Shown here one piece after another: positions 32,372 to 39,703 of a stretch of DNA of 39,703 nt. The position numbers were made by a program, and so were the translations under genes. Every line of letters starts with the position of its first letter. The first letter of the stretch is position 1. Source of the DNA: an uncultured Clostridia bacterium (GTDB taxonomy: Bacteria; Bacillota; Clostridia; Christensenellales; Aristaeellaceae); the NCBI GenBank assembly GCA_934631025.1, contig CAKTXR010000022.1, positions 1 to 39,703 on the forward strand, given 5' to 3'. The notes under the pieces were generated by a model. That model saw nothing but the letters and a program-made list of their open reading frames with translations, was not told the DNA's origin and did no database searches.

Positions 32372-32397
32372 GAGGGAACCCCGAAAGGGGCTCCCTC
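32372..32397 (-). promoter_or_regulatory. Intercistronic stem-loop after the binding-protein gene
   Basis: GAGGGAxCCCC and GGGGxTCCCTC form an 11-bp stem with one mismatch over a GAAA/TTTC loop, followed on the minus strand by TTTCC. It may act as a partial terminator or protect the binding-protein mRNA so that it is made in excess over the permeases. Confidence 0.7.
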
Positions 32398-32429
32398 TCC
32401 CTTCCGCAAGAGCGCGGTTAATGGATCAA

Positions 32430-34004
32430 TCAGAACTCAGCGCCTTCGCCGTAGATGCGGGTAAGGGCGGAGCGGTAAGCGTCGATCAGGGTCTCGGGCT
32501 TCATGTTGGCGATTTCTTTCTGGAACTCAGCCCAGGTATCGTCGTTCAGCTCTTTTTCGCCGGTCATGACCTGCGCAGCGAAGTTCTTGGCGAAGTCGTT
32601 GATGTCGGTGCCGACGCGGGAAACCACTTCGTTCTCCTCTTCGGTGAATGTGATGATGGGCCAGATCTTCTTGGGTGCATAGTTGTTCAGCAGAGCCTGA
32701 GCGCACGCAGAGGGAATCGGGCCGTACTCGGCGTCCAGCAGGTTGGAGTAGAAGCAGGCGGGCACGCCTCCGCCCGGCCACATGCCGAACTGAGCGCGGA
32801 AGGCGTTGGCGTCCATGTTCTCGACACGGGTGGCTTCGGCCGCCTCGGTCCAGGCGCGGGTGCCGTCGGCCTTGACTTCCCAGTCCTTGCCCTCAACGCC
32901 GATCAGAGCCAGCGCGGAGCCTTCCTCAGTGTAGAAGTAGTCGACCCACTGAAGCGCGACGGGAATAAGCTCCTCGGGGCAGTCCGCAGTGATGACGAAA
33001 TTGCCGGTGGAGTGAACGGCGCCGCGAACCTGCGTGTGGAACGCAAAGCCGTCGGGGCCTTCCAGAGACCAGTTCACGGTGTACCATTCGTCGCCGCCGT
33101 CGCCGGGCGCAACGGTGTTGAACAGGGTGCTCAGGCGATCGGTCTGATCGAACACGGTGGCCTGCTTGTCGCCCTCGGTGAAGATTTCGGGGTAGATGAG
33201 GCCTTCCTGATACATGCCGATCATGAAATCGAGATACTTGCGGTAATTCTCATGCTGGAAATACACGCGCAGATCGCCGGTCTCGGGATCAACGTCCACC
33301 ACGTCGTGATGCGCGCCGCGGGTACGCAGGCCGAAGGAGCCGTAGAAGTAGTTGTGCATGTTGCCAACGCTGGCCAGCACGGTGATCTCGTCCTTCTCGC
33401 CGTTCTCGTTCCAGTCGCTGTCGCGGATGGCGGTCATGACGGCCTTGAAGTCCTCCAGCGTCTTGGGATCCTCCATGCCGATCTTGTCCATGGCCTTCTT
33501 ATTGAGCCACAGCTTGGTGGGGGTGCGCATCTCAGCGCCCAGAATGACCTGCGGCAGACCCCAGATCTCGCCGTTGATGCCGGTCACAGCGCCGGAGATG
33601 GTGGACTCGGAGGTGTACAGCTTCCAGAAGTTGGGGGCGTACTCCTCCAGATAGGGGCGCAGATCGATGATGACGCCCTCGTCGCCGTAGGTCGCCAGAT
33701 CGCCGTTGCCCAGCTTGCCGCGCATGATGACGTCGGGCATCTTCTCGCCGGAAGCAATCATGCCGGTCAGGGTCTCCTTGAACACTTCGCTGTTCACATT
33801 GTCCCATTCGATGGTCACGCCGGACATCTCTTCATAGGCCGCCAGGCCGGAAACGTTGCCAAGGTTCTGCTCAGGATAGTAGGACTGAACCTGCGCCATA
33901 ACCTTGAGGGTGGTAGGTTCCGTGACGATGGGGTCGGCGAACGCAGAGCAGCCAAAGCAGATCAGCAGCGCTACGACCGCAGCCAGGATTCGGTTGAGTT
34001 TCAT
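32430..34004 (-). CDS. Extracellular solute-binding protein, no clear lipobox
   Basis: The 524-aa binding protein has a signal peptide (1-23) ending in AFA before DP. A cysteine occurs at FGCSAFA but the preceding residues do not make a good lipobox, so signal peptidase I cleavage is more likely. The mature part starts with EPTTLKVMAQVQSYYPEQNLG and includes GEIWGLPQVILGAEMRTPTKLWLNKKAMDKIG, typical of LplA-type proteins. GGGAGGT precedes the ATG. A weak promoter-like pair (TTGTGC and CATAAA) lies in the 119 bases before it, so it may be transcribed both with and without the upstream catabolic genes. Confidence 0.92.
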   Translation of the reverse strand: MKLNRILAAVVALLICFGCSAFADPIVTEPTTLKVMAQVQSYYPEQNLGNVSGLAAYEEMSGVTIEWDNVNSEVFKETLTGMIASGEKMPDVIMRGKLGNGDLATYGDEGVIIDLRPYLEEYAPNFWKLYTSESTISGAVTGINGEIWGLPQVILGAEMRTPTKLWLNKKAMDKIGMEDPKTLEDFKAVMTAIRDSDWNENGEKDEITVLASVGNMHNYFYGSFGLRTRGAHHDVVDVDPETGDLRVYFQHENYRKYLDFMIGMYQEGLIYPEIFTEGDKQATVFDQTDRLSTLFNTVAPGDGGDEWYTVNWSLEGPDGFAFHTQVRGAVHSTGNFVITADCPEELIPVALQWVDYFYTEEGSALALIGVEGKDWEVKADGTRAWTEAAEATRVENMDANAFRAQFGMWPGGGVPACFYSNLLDAEYGPIPSACAQALLNNYAPKKIWPIITFTEEENEVVSRVGTDINDFAKNFAAQVMTGEKELNDDTWAEFQKEIANMKPETLIDAYRSALTRIYGEGAEF

Positions 34005-34123
34005 GGAATGACCTCCCTTTTATTTTTTATGGGCACCCGCCCACGAAGCACAAGATTCTTCCGGGGGAATGAAAGCCGCGCCGGCTTTATCCGAAGGGGA
34101 CATTTTTCACTTTATCCGATCGA

Positions 34124-34957
34124 TCAGCCCCGACGTGCGCCGTATCGCGCGCTTAACAATTCCACCACATGCGCCACAGCATCCTCCTCATTGGAGCGCA
34201 CCACCGCGTCCGCGCAGGCCAGCGCGAAGGGATCGCCGTTGGCCGGCACGAAGGCCAGCGCCGCCGCGCGCAGCATTTCCACATCGTTATAGCCGTCGCC
34301 CACGGCGTACACATCCTCGTGCTTTACGCCCAGCGCATCGGCCAGCTGGAGCAGCGCGGTTCCCTTGTCCACGCCCTTCGCCAGCACCTCCAGAAAACCG
34401 CCGGTCGTGGGCAGGAAGCGGATCTGCGGATAACCGCGCAGAAAATCCTGCACCTGCGCGATGCGCTCCGGCGTGCCGCCGATCATGACCTTCGCCCAGG
34501 GGCGCGGCGCTTCGGCGGGATCGTCCACCGATTCAAAGGGAATGGACTGGCTGGTGAAGTGGTGATGCGTTTTTTCGGTGAGGTGAACGGCATAGGCGCG
34601 CTCGAAGGGATACATCTCGATGGAAACGTCCTCAAACGCCGCCGCCACTGCGCGAAGCGGCTCGATGCCCTCGTCGCCGATGCCGTTGTCCACAACGATC
34701 TTCCCGGCGGAATAGTCATACGCCATGCCGCCGTTGGCCAGCAGCACCGGCGCGTTGATGATCTCGGGCGAATAGACGTGAAAGCCCAGATAGCACCGCC
34801 CCGTGCAGACCGTGAACAGCCCGCCGTTTTCGCGGAAGAAGCGCAGCGCTTCCTTCACGCTGGCCGTCACCTGTTTGCTCTCCGGCACCAGCGTGCCGTC
34901 AAAATCGCTGGCCAGCAGAACGCCCTCAAACAGGCCGCGCCTTACGCCTTCAGCCAT
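34124..34957 (-). CDS. Cof-type HAD-IIB family phosphatase
   Basis: The 277-aa product is a haloacid dehalogenase-type hydrolase of the IIB/Cof class. Motif I is ASDFDGTLVPE with the two catalytic aspartates (near 16-18), motif II is in FTVCTGR, a VLLANGGM stretch follows, and motif IV is VGDGYNDVEM near 225-234. Such enzymes dephosphorylate sugar phosphates and other small phosphates. The ATG at 34957 has AGGAGG ten bases upstream and overlaps the end of the DapA-family gene by 16 bases, so translation is coupled. Longer reading to 35047 lies inside that gene and is rejected. It may act on a phosphorylated intermediate of the sugar pathway. Confidence 0.92.
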   Translation of the reverse strand: MAEGVRRGLFEGVLLASDFDGTLVPESKQVTASVKEALRFFRENGGLFTVCTGRCYLGFHVYSPEIINAPVLLANGGMAYDYSAGKIVVDNGIGDEGIEPLRAVAAAFEDVSIEMYPFERAYAVHLTEKTHHHFTSQSIPFESVDDPAEAPRPWAKVMIGGTPERIAQVQDFLRGYPQIRFLPTTGGFLEVLAKGVDKGTALLQLADALGVKHEDVYAVGDGYNDVEMLRAAALAFVPANGDPFALACADAVVRSNEEDAVAHVVELLSARYGARRG

Positions 34958-35859
34958 TCGCGAACGACCTCCTCCATGACCAGCAGATCGTCTATGGCGT
35001 GGCGTTCGAGATAGCCGAAGCGCTCCGCCGCGTTGATGCTGCGGCAAATGATCTCCATGGGCACGCCGATTTTGTTCATATGATATTTCGCGCCCGCCGG
35101 ATGGCTGCAGCCCTCGACCAGCGACATGATGGACAAAAGTGCCGACAGCCGCCGCGCCTTTTCGGGCTGCGCGCGGTAGTTTTCATACAGCCACACCAGC
35201 AGATCAGGATGAAAATTCGCCATGATGCCGCTGAAGCCGTCCGCGCCGGCCTCGAGCGACTCGAGCGCCGTAGCGCAGTTTGCGTTGAACAGCTGCACGC
35301 GGCCGTCCAGCAGCTTTATCCGCTCGGCGATGAGCGGCGCGCTGCAGCAGGTATCTTTGATGAACGTGAACCGCCCGGACTGCGCCATGGCCTCCAGCAC
35401 CTTACTGGTCAGCATACGCTTGTAGGGATGCGGACATTCGTACATGCCGAAAGTTACGTCCGGAATGGCGTCCAGCACCGTATTCATGCGGGCGATGAGC
35501 GCGTCGTCGCTCTCCTCCGGGGAGGCCAGACGGTTGGAGACCATCACCACCGCGTCCACCCCCGTGGCCGCGATGCGCTTGAGACTGCCGATCTGATCGC
35601 ACAGCCTGTCCGCCGTGTGGCCGGAAGCCACCACCGCCATGCGTCCCGCCGCCGCCCTGACCACGCGCGCGGCCAGCTTTTCGCATTCGTCCTCCGTAAG
35701 GCAGAACATTTCGCTGGACTGGCACACCGCAAATATGCCGTGGCAGCCGCTGCGGGCATAAAACTCCACAATGCGGTCTACCGCCTCGTAATCCACCTGA
35801 TTGTCCGCCGTAAAGGGGGTAATCATGACGGGATAGATACCGGACGGGATTTTGTTCAT
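34942..35859 (-). CDS. DapA/NanA-family aldolase or lyase
   Basis: The 305-aa product is a TIM-barrel member of the DHDPS family: PVMITPF at 10-16, catalytic tyrosine Y140 (GMYECPHP) and Schiff-base lysine K168 (FIKDT). The carboxylate-binding GSTGE loop reads CQSSE (46-50), a departure that suggests a changed substrate. It is only distantly similar to the NanA-like protein at 9855-10745. It sits between a cupin-AraC regulator and a HAD phosphatase in the GH36 cluster, so cleavage of a keto-deoxy sugar acid is plausible. GGGGAG lies before the ATG. Confidence 0.88.
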   Translation of the reverse strand: MNKIPSGIYPVMITPFTADNQVDYEAVDRIVEFYARSGCHGIFAVCQSSEMFCLTEDECEKLAARVVRAAAGRMAVVASGHTADRLCDQIGSLKRIAATGVDAVVMVSNRLASPEESDDALIARMNTVLDAIPDVTFGMYECPHPYKRMLTSKVLEAMAQSGRFTFIKDTCCSAPLIAERIKLLDGRVQLFNANCATALESLEAGADGFSGIMANFHPDLLVWLYENYRAQPEKARRLSALLSIMSLVEGCSHPAGAKYHMNKIGVPMEIICRSINAAERFGYLERHAIDDLLVMEEVVREWLKA

Positions 35860-35910
35860 TGGTCTTTTCTCCCCTGTTCAGATTTTTCCGGACACATGCG
35901 CCGATTTATT

Positions 35911-36813
35911 TTAGTAGGAATAGTGCGATCTGCGGAACAGCGCCGGCGGCATGCCCTCCTGGCTTTTGAAAAACTTGCTGAAACTGTATACGTTGCTGTA
36001 GCCCAGCAGCGAAGCGATGTCCTGAATACTCTTGTCCGAATAGAGCAGCAGTTCCTGCGCCTTTTTGTGCTTGGCCTGACGGATGACGTTGTTGCAGGAT
36101 GTGCCGAACTCCTTGAGCACGACGCGGTTGATCTGCCGCTTGCTCAGGTGCAGCGCGCCGGCCACGTCGGTCGTGGTGATGTTGACCGTGAGATTGCCGT
36201 TGATGAACAGCATGATCTCCTCCGCGCGCTGATTGATGCGCGTGGCCACCGCGTCCTCGCTGGGCTTGGCGCTGATGTGCCGCTCATATTCCATGGCGAT
36301 CTGATACAGCAGCGAGCCGATCACGTCGCGATAGCCCAGCCGCTGCGCGTTGAACTCCTCGCTGATGCGCTCAAACAGCTCGAACAGGCGGCCTTCGTCC
36401 CGAATGACCATGGCGTCCAGCGCCTGCCGCTGCGCCCTGCGGTTATAGACGGCGCGATCTTCCGTCAGGCGGTAGGCGATGGAAAACTTGCGGGAGCCTT
36501 CCTCGACGGCGTACTGCTCATGTTCCACATTCTCACGGATGAAAATCGTATCCCCCGCGGTCATGTGCAGCTTTTTCCCATCGGCCAGCCGGTAGGTGTA
36601 GCTGCCCTCGATGCAGTAATGCGCCTCGCAGAAAGAATGGCTGTGCCACTTGGGGCGCTGATGCTCGCCGTGCTGCATGCGGGGGTCGCGCTCCGCCGGG
36701 AACGCCACCCACAGAACCTCCAGCATCAGATCGTTGATGTGGAACGAAATGCGCTCGTTCGTCATGAACATGTTCAGCGCCTGAACGTTGCTCCATTCGA
36801 TATTCCGCTCCAC
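35911..36813 (-). CDS. Cupin-AraC transcriptional regulator
   Basis: The 300-aa product has an N-terminal cupin-type ligand domain (about 40-115, with WHSHSFCEAHYCIEGSYTY and AGDTIFIRENVEHEQY) and a C-terminal AraC double helix-turn-helix (about 195-295, with ATRINQRAEEIMLFINGNL before it and SIQDIASLLGYSNVYSFSKFFKSQEGMPP at the end). The start codon is GTG with GGGAGG eight bases upstream. It lies between the GH36-like gene and the DapA-family gene, on the same strand, and is the likely sugar-responsive regulator of this cluster. Confidence 0.93.
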   Translation of the reverse strand: MERNIEWSNVQALNMFMTNERISFHINDLMLEVLWVAFPAERDPRMQHGEHQRPKWHSHSFCEAHYCIEGSYTYRLADGKKLHMTAGDTIFIRENVEHEQYAVEEGSRKFSIAYRLTEDRAVYNRRAQRQALDAMVIRDEGRLFELFERISEEFNAQRLGYRDVIGSLLYQIAMEYERHISAKPSEDAVATRINQRAEEIMLFINGNLTVNITTTDVAGALHLSKRQINRVVLKEFGTSCNNVIRQAKHKKAQELLLYSDKSIQDIASLLGYSNVYSFSKFFKSQEGMPPALFRRSHYSY

Positions 36814-36857
36814 TTTTTTCGCCTCCCGCGGCCTGTCCGTGCGCTTTCTTTATACTC

Positions 36858-36886
36858 ATTATACACCCAAAGTTTACAGTTGGAAC
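36858..36886 (-). promoter_or_regulatory. Possible promoter of the cupin-AraC gene
   Basis: A perfect TATAAT with a poor -35 (GTTCCA) at 17 bases, on the minus strand, 45 bases before the GTG. The weak -35 would suit activator control. Confidence 0.5.
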
Positions 36887-36930
36887 CCCATAGGTGAGAC
36901 ATTAATTTATCCAAACGCGCCATTTCCACG

Positions 36931-38541
36931 CTATTCACTCACGCCCTTGAACATCACGCACACATCGTCCGGATACCAGTCGAAGCGCGTTTCCTCCCCG
37001 TTGAGCAGCCAGCGCTCCGGGCAGATATTCTCCATCCAGTCGAGCGGAATCAGCGTATCCCGTTGCACGGAGGAACGCGCATAGGCGCGCCGCAGCTGCC
37101 CGAGCTGCTCTCCATTGAGCACACCCGGCCGGCAGGAGACGAACATGGGCGTGCCGCTCTCCGCCAGAATATCCAGCCACGCCCCGGCATAGCGCCAGGG
37201 ATAAGCGCCGGTGATGGGCGCGCAGTCCGCGTCCACGGTGAACAGCGAGCCGTTCATCATCATGCGGAAGGCCAGCGTATTGACGCCCATGCGGCGCGTG
37301 ATGTCCCACTCGCGCCCGTTCACATCCGCGCCCGTACGCCCCAGATGCACCAGCCCCGCGCTCAGATGCGAGAACGTCGCCGTGCCGATGAGTATGGTTT
37401 CCTCGCCCGCCGCCTCCCGTATGGCGCGGTAGAAATCCATGATAATCTCCGCCGAGGTGCGCGTACGGTCGTAAAAATGCCAGCCGTCCTCCGCAACGAC
37501 ATAGGGCACGCGATAGCCGCGCCGCCCCAGAATATCCTGCGTGGAGCAGTCGAACTTGATCATCTGATAGCCCCAGTCCACAAAGCGGCGGGTCACAGCG
37601 CGCACATAGTCCAGCACCTCCGGGCGGGACGGATCCAGATAGGCCCGATCGCGCTCGAGATGCCATTCGTCCGGCAGGCCGCAGACATGATTTTCATCGC
37701 AGATATAGCGCACCCAGATACCGGGGCGCACATCCTGCGCGCGTATGGCGGCGGCCAGCGCAGCCATATCCGGGAAACGCTCGTTGCCGCGGTCCCACGG
37801 CCCGTTCTTGGGATTGGGCGACCAGCCGTCGTCGATCACCATGAAGGGGCGGTTCTCCAGCCCCGCGCACAGCTCGGCCAGCAGGCGCGCGTCGTTCTCG
37901 ATCTCCTGTTGAGAGCTTTCGCCATAGGCGTAATACCAGTTGTTCGCCCCGTACACGGGCGCGGGCGTGGTCAGCCCCTCGGCGCACATCTCATGGCAGA
38001 AGCGCTGTCCGGCCTCGAAGGCTGTGCAGTCCCTGTAGCTGCGAAACAGCACCTGCGCCGCCGTCAGCGTCCGCCCGTTCAGCACAACGCCGCAGCCGCC
38101 GCAGCGCACGTCCAGCCACAGCGTCACGCCGGCGGTATCATACTGCCAGAAGCACAGAGCGCCGGGCTGTGTCTTTACGCCGAAGCCCTCGGTCAGCCGT
38201 CCCGCGCGCTCCTGACAGCGATCCGTACCGCCGCTCACCAGGCAGAACCACGGCATGCAGCGCTCCGGCACAACGCCGCGCCATTCGAGCGTTCCGCCCG
38301 CACGCTCCCACGCGTCGCCGTAAATGCGCGGCGCGTCGTCGCGCTTTTCTGTCTCGGTAAAGCGCCAGCGCAGGCGAATAAAACGAACCGGCGTCGCCTG
38401 CGCGCACACCGTCACGCGCAGAGCGTCCTCCGCCAGTTCCAGATTGCAGCGCACATCTTCAAAAACGCCCTGCGCACCCTTAAAGGATCGAGTTTCATTT
38501 TCCGTATAAACCGTCATTAAATCGGGAAGCCGCGTCGTCAT
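36931..38541 (-). CDS. GH36-like alpha-galactosidase family protein
   Basis: The 536-aa product has an N-terminal beta-sandwich (about 1-185) and a (beta/alpha)8 barrel. Clan-D motifs are visible: ANNWYYAYG (199-207), VIDDGW (235-240), the nucleophile D331 in MIKFDCSTQD, and GRTGADVNGREWD (401-413), which carries the probable acid/base D406. It is shorter than typical GH36 enzymes of about 700 aa. No signal peptide is present, so it works on imported substrate. AAAGGAAG precedes the ATG. It is the first gene of the long minus-strand array that includes the second LplABC-type importer, and alpha-galactoside use is a reasonable guess. Related sugar specificities (alpha-N-acetylgalactosamine, raffinose types) remain possible. 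Confidence 0.85.
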   Translation of the reverse strand: MTTRLPDLMTVYTENETRSFKGAQGVFEDVRCNLELAEDALRVTVCAQATPVRFIRLRWRFTETEKRDDAPRIYGDAWERAGGTLEWRGVVPERCMPWFCLVSGGTDRCQERAGRLTEGFGVKTQPGALCFWQYDTAGVTLWLDVRCGGCGVVLNGRTLTAAQVLFRSYRDCTAFEAGQRFCHEMCAEGLTTPAPVYGANNWYYAYGESSQQEIENDARLLAELCAGLENRPFMVIDDGWSPNPKNGPWDRGNERFPDMAALAAAIRAQDVRPGIWVRYICDENHVCGLPDEWHLERDRAYLDPSRPEVLDYVRAVTRRFVDWGYQMIKFDCSTQDILGRRGYRVPYVVAEDGWHFYDRTRTSAEIIMDFYRAIREAAGEETILIGTATFSHLSAGLVHLGRTGADVNGREWDITRRMGVNTLAFRMMMNGSLFTVDADCAPITGAYPWRYAGAWLDILAESGTPMFVSCRPGVLNGEQLGQLRRAYARSSVQRDTLIPLDWMENICPERWLLNGEETRFDWYPDDVCVMFKGVSE

Positions 38542-38584
38542 TTCGATCTTCCTTTCTGCTCGCGTTCAGCCGCTTCTTTTTTTC

Positions 38585-38613
38585 ATTATAGCGGCGCTTT
38601 ATAAGAAACACAA
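38585..38613 (-). promoter_or_regulatory. Promoter of the GH36 cluster
   Basis: TTGTGT, 17 bases and TATAAT on the minus strand, 44 bases before the ATG at 38541. The rest of the 226-base gap (38542-38767) holds the terminator of the repeat protein. Confidence 0.82.
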
Positions 38614-38707
38614 TGGGCAAGCACGCCATGCAGGCCGCACTTTCCCTATCGGGCGCGCCATTTTCGGGCAATGAAGCCATGAGGGAAGCGAATGAAACAG
38701 GACAGAT

Positions 38708-38757
38708 AAAAAAAACAGGCGTCCGCCCATGTCCGTATGGACAGGAGCGGGCGCCTG
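38708..38757 (-). terminator. Terminator of the cysteine-rich repeat protein gene
   Basis: CAGGCG (38716-38721) pairs with CGCCTG (38752-38757), with inner CCGC/GCGG and TGTCC/GGACA pairing, followed on the minus strand by T8. Confidence 0.9.
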
Positions 38758-38767
38758 CTGCGCGCTT

Positions 38768-39703
38768 TTACATGGCGGACGCGAGCCGCACGGCCAGCAC
38801 AGGCTGGCTGAGGGTCGGCAGAGGCTGGGCGAAGGTCAGCGTGAGCACGACGGAATCGCCTTCCGGTGTGCAGTCAATCGCCGTTTCCGTGCCGTCGGCA
38901 TTGAGCATGAAGAGCGTATAGCCCTCCACCAGCTCGGCGGGCAGGATGAGACTCACCTGGCAGGATGCCTCAGACAGTCTGCCGCCGTAAACGTAGCCCA
39001 GCGTCAGCAGCTTTTCGCCGTCGGCCAGCTCGCCCATACGCAGGACGGACTCGCCATCGGGGATGCGGCCGGTCAGGATTTCAACGACAGCGGGGGTCAG
39101 CGTCAGACGCGTACCATCGCTGACCCTGCCGCACACGGGGCAGAGGGATACGTTCAGGCTCGGCAGTTCGATGATCTCGCACGCAACCGTCTTTTCATGG
39201 CGGCAGCTGCTGCGCCGGCAGGCGGCAGTATGCGTGTCGGCGCCGTTGGCCGTCCATTCGCCGTACCAGTGGCCGCGGCGCGGGAGGATGGCGTCCCTGT
39301 AGCTGTAGCCGCAGCGGGAGCAGGTGTGCAGTGTGTAGCCGTCTTTCGCACAGGTACGGGAGAAGACCTCATCCTGACAGTTATGTCCCAGCGCCGCCAG
39401 CTCTTCATAAGTACTATGGTCGCAGCGGGAGCAGGTATCGTAGGCCTTCCAGCCAATTTCGGTACAGGTGGGAGCCTGCGCGGCATGGTGAATCGGATCA
39501 TGTCCCAGCGCCGCCAGCTCTTCATAAGTACTATGGTCGCAGCGGGAGCAGGTATCGTAGGCCTTCCAGCCAATTTCGGTACAGGTGGGAGCCTGCGCGG
39601 CATGGTGAATCGGATCATGTCCCAGCGCCGCCAGCTCTTCATAAGTACTATGGTCGCAGCGGGAGCAGGTATCGTAGGCCTTCCAGCCAATTTCGGTACA
39701 GGT
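38768..39703 (-). CDS. Cysteine-rich tandem-repeat protein, C-terminal part (partial)
   Basis: The frame is open from the window edge to the stop at 38768 (311 residues seen; the N-terminus is outside). It begins with 39-residue repeats containing TCTEIGWKAYDTCSRCDHST and YEELAALGHDPIHHAAQAP, each with a C...CxxC arrangement that may bind zinc. A diverged repeat follows (TCAKDGYTLHTCSRCGYSY), then further cysteine pairs (CRRSSC, CPVCG), and a cysteine-free C-terminal domain of about 120 residues rich in beta strands. Repeats of this CTExG...TCSRC...ALGHD type occur in large secreted proteins of Clostridia. No cell-wall sorting signal is seen at the C-terminus. The function is unknown. Confidence 0.9.
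   Translation of the reverse strand, partial: TCTEIGWKAYDTCSRCDHSTYEELAALGHDPIHHAAQAPTCTEIGWKAYDTCSRCDHSTYEELAALGHDPIHHAAQAPTCTEIGWKAYDTCSRCDHSTYEELAALGHNCQDEVFSRTCAKDGYTLHTCSRCGYSYRDAILPRRGHWYGEWTANGADTHTAACRRSSCRHEKTVACEIIELPSLNVSLCPVCGRVSDGTRLTLTPAVVEILTGRIPDGESVLRMGELADGEKLLTLGYVYGGRLSEASCQVSLILPAELVEGYTLFMLNADGTETAIDCTPEGDSVVLTLTFAQPLPTLSQPVLAVRLASAM
39383..39703 (-). repeat. Perfect 117-bp in-frame tandem repeats
   Basis: Copies at 39384-39500 and 39501-39617 are identical, and 39618-39703 is a third copy cut by the window edge. Identity starts at 39383. Each unit encodes 39 residues, so copy number changes keep the frame. Confidence 0.97.

Noticed and set aside
39154..39690. A 178-codon Arg/Pro-rich repetitive frame on the minus strand
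   Set aside because: It is out of frame with the cysteine-rich repeat protein, whose frame is continuous from the window edge to the stop at 38768 and matches known repeat families.
39383..39703. CRISPR-like repeats
   Set aside because: The copies are contiguous without spacers, 117 bp long and in frame within a coding sequence.

Overview
This window looks like chromosomal DNA from a GC-rich Gram-positive anaerobe of the Clostridia type. The evidence is strong AGGAGG-type ribosome binding sites, vegetative promoters with 17-base spacers, LplABC-type sugar importers without their own ATPase, DUF1292 and DUF1858 genes, and AraC regulators with membrane sensor domains. The exact taxon cannot be read from the sequence. 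No rRNA, tRNA, CRISPR array, transposase or phage gene was seen. Most genes belong to carbohydrate uptake and catabolism.

Left part (1-6,450). A minus-strand operon (PocR/AraC regulator, M19 dipeptidase, SGNH hydrolase, Gfo/Idh/MocA oxidoreductase) diverges from a small two-cluster ferredoxin followed by an FAD-dependent oxidoreductase. Next (6,443-9,682) is a four-gene minus-strand operon whose first two products look like decayed 2-oxoacid dehydrogenase subunits: an E1-alpha-like protein without the thiamine diphosphate motif, and an E1-beta-like half joined by an acidic linker to a segment resembling the E2 C-terminus without its catalytic histidine. An SDR and a GNAT acetyltransferase follow. 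This is the most unusual locus in the window.

Middle (9,800-19,600). A glycerophosphodiesterase/NanA-like lyase operon diverges from an acyltransferase-3 gene, with both -35 boxes inside one inverted repeat. Then come MgtC, phosphoglucomutase with a ferritin-like protein, a cluster of four perfect DnaA boxes, DUF1858, a PhnP-like metallo-hydrolase, DUF1292, a GH13 enzyme and a CxxC-less HMA-like miniprotein.

Right part (19,600-38,600). There are two LplABC-type import cassettes. The first (permease, permease, binding protein, plus strand) diverges from a membrane-bound AraC sensor. The second is part of a long minus-strand array: GH36-like glycosidase, cupin-AraC regulator, DapA-family lyase, HAD phosphatase, binding protein, two permeases, metallo-hydrolase. 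Between the cassettes an FAD-dependent oxidoreductase diverges from a DeoR-type HTH fused to an SGNH hydrolase, a second unusual architecture. Likely roles are glycoside import, extracellular or cytosolic trimming, and aldolase/oxidoreductase breakdown of the released sugar acids; the substrates are not determinable here.

The right edge (38,768-39,703) is the C-terminal part of a cysteine-rich repeat protein carrying perfect 117-bp tandem repeats that run off the window.
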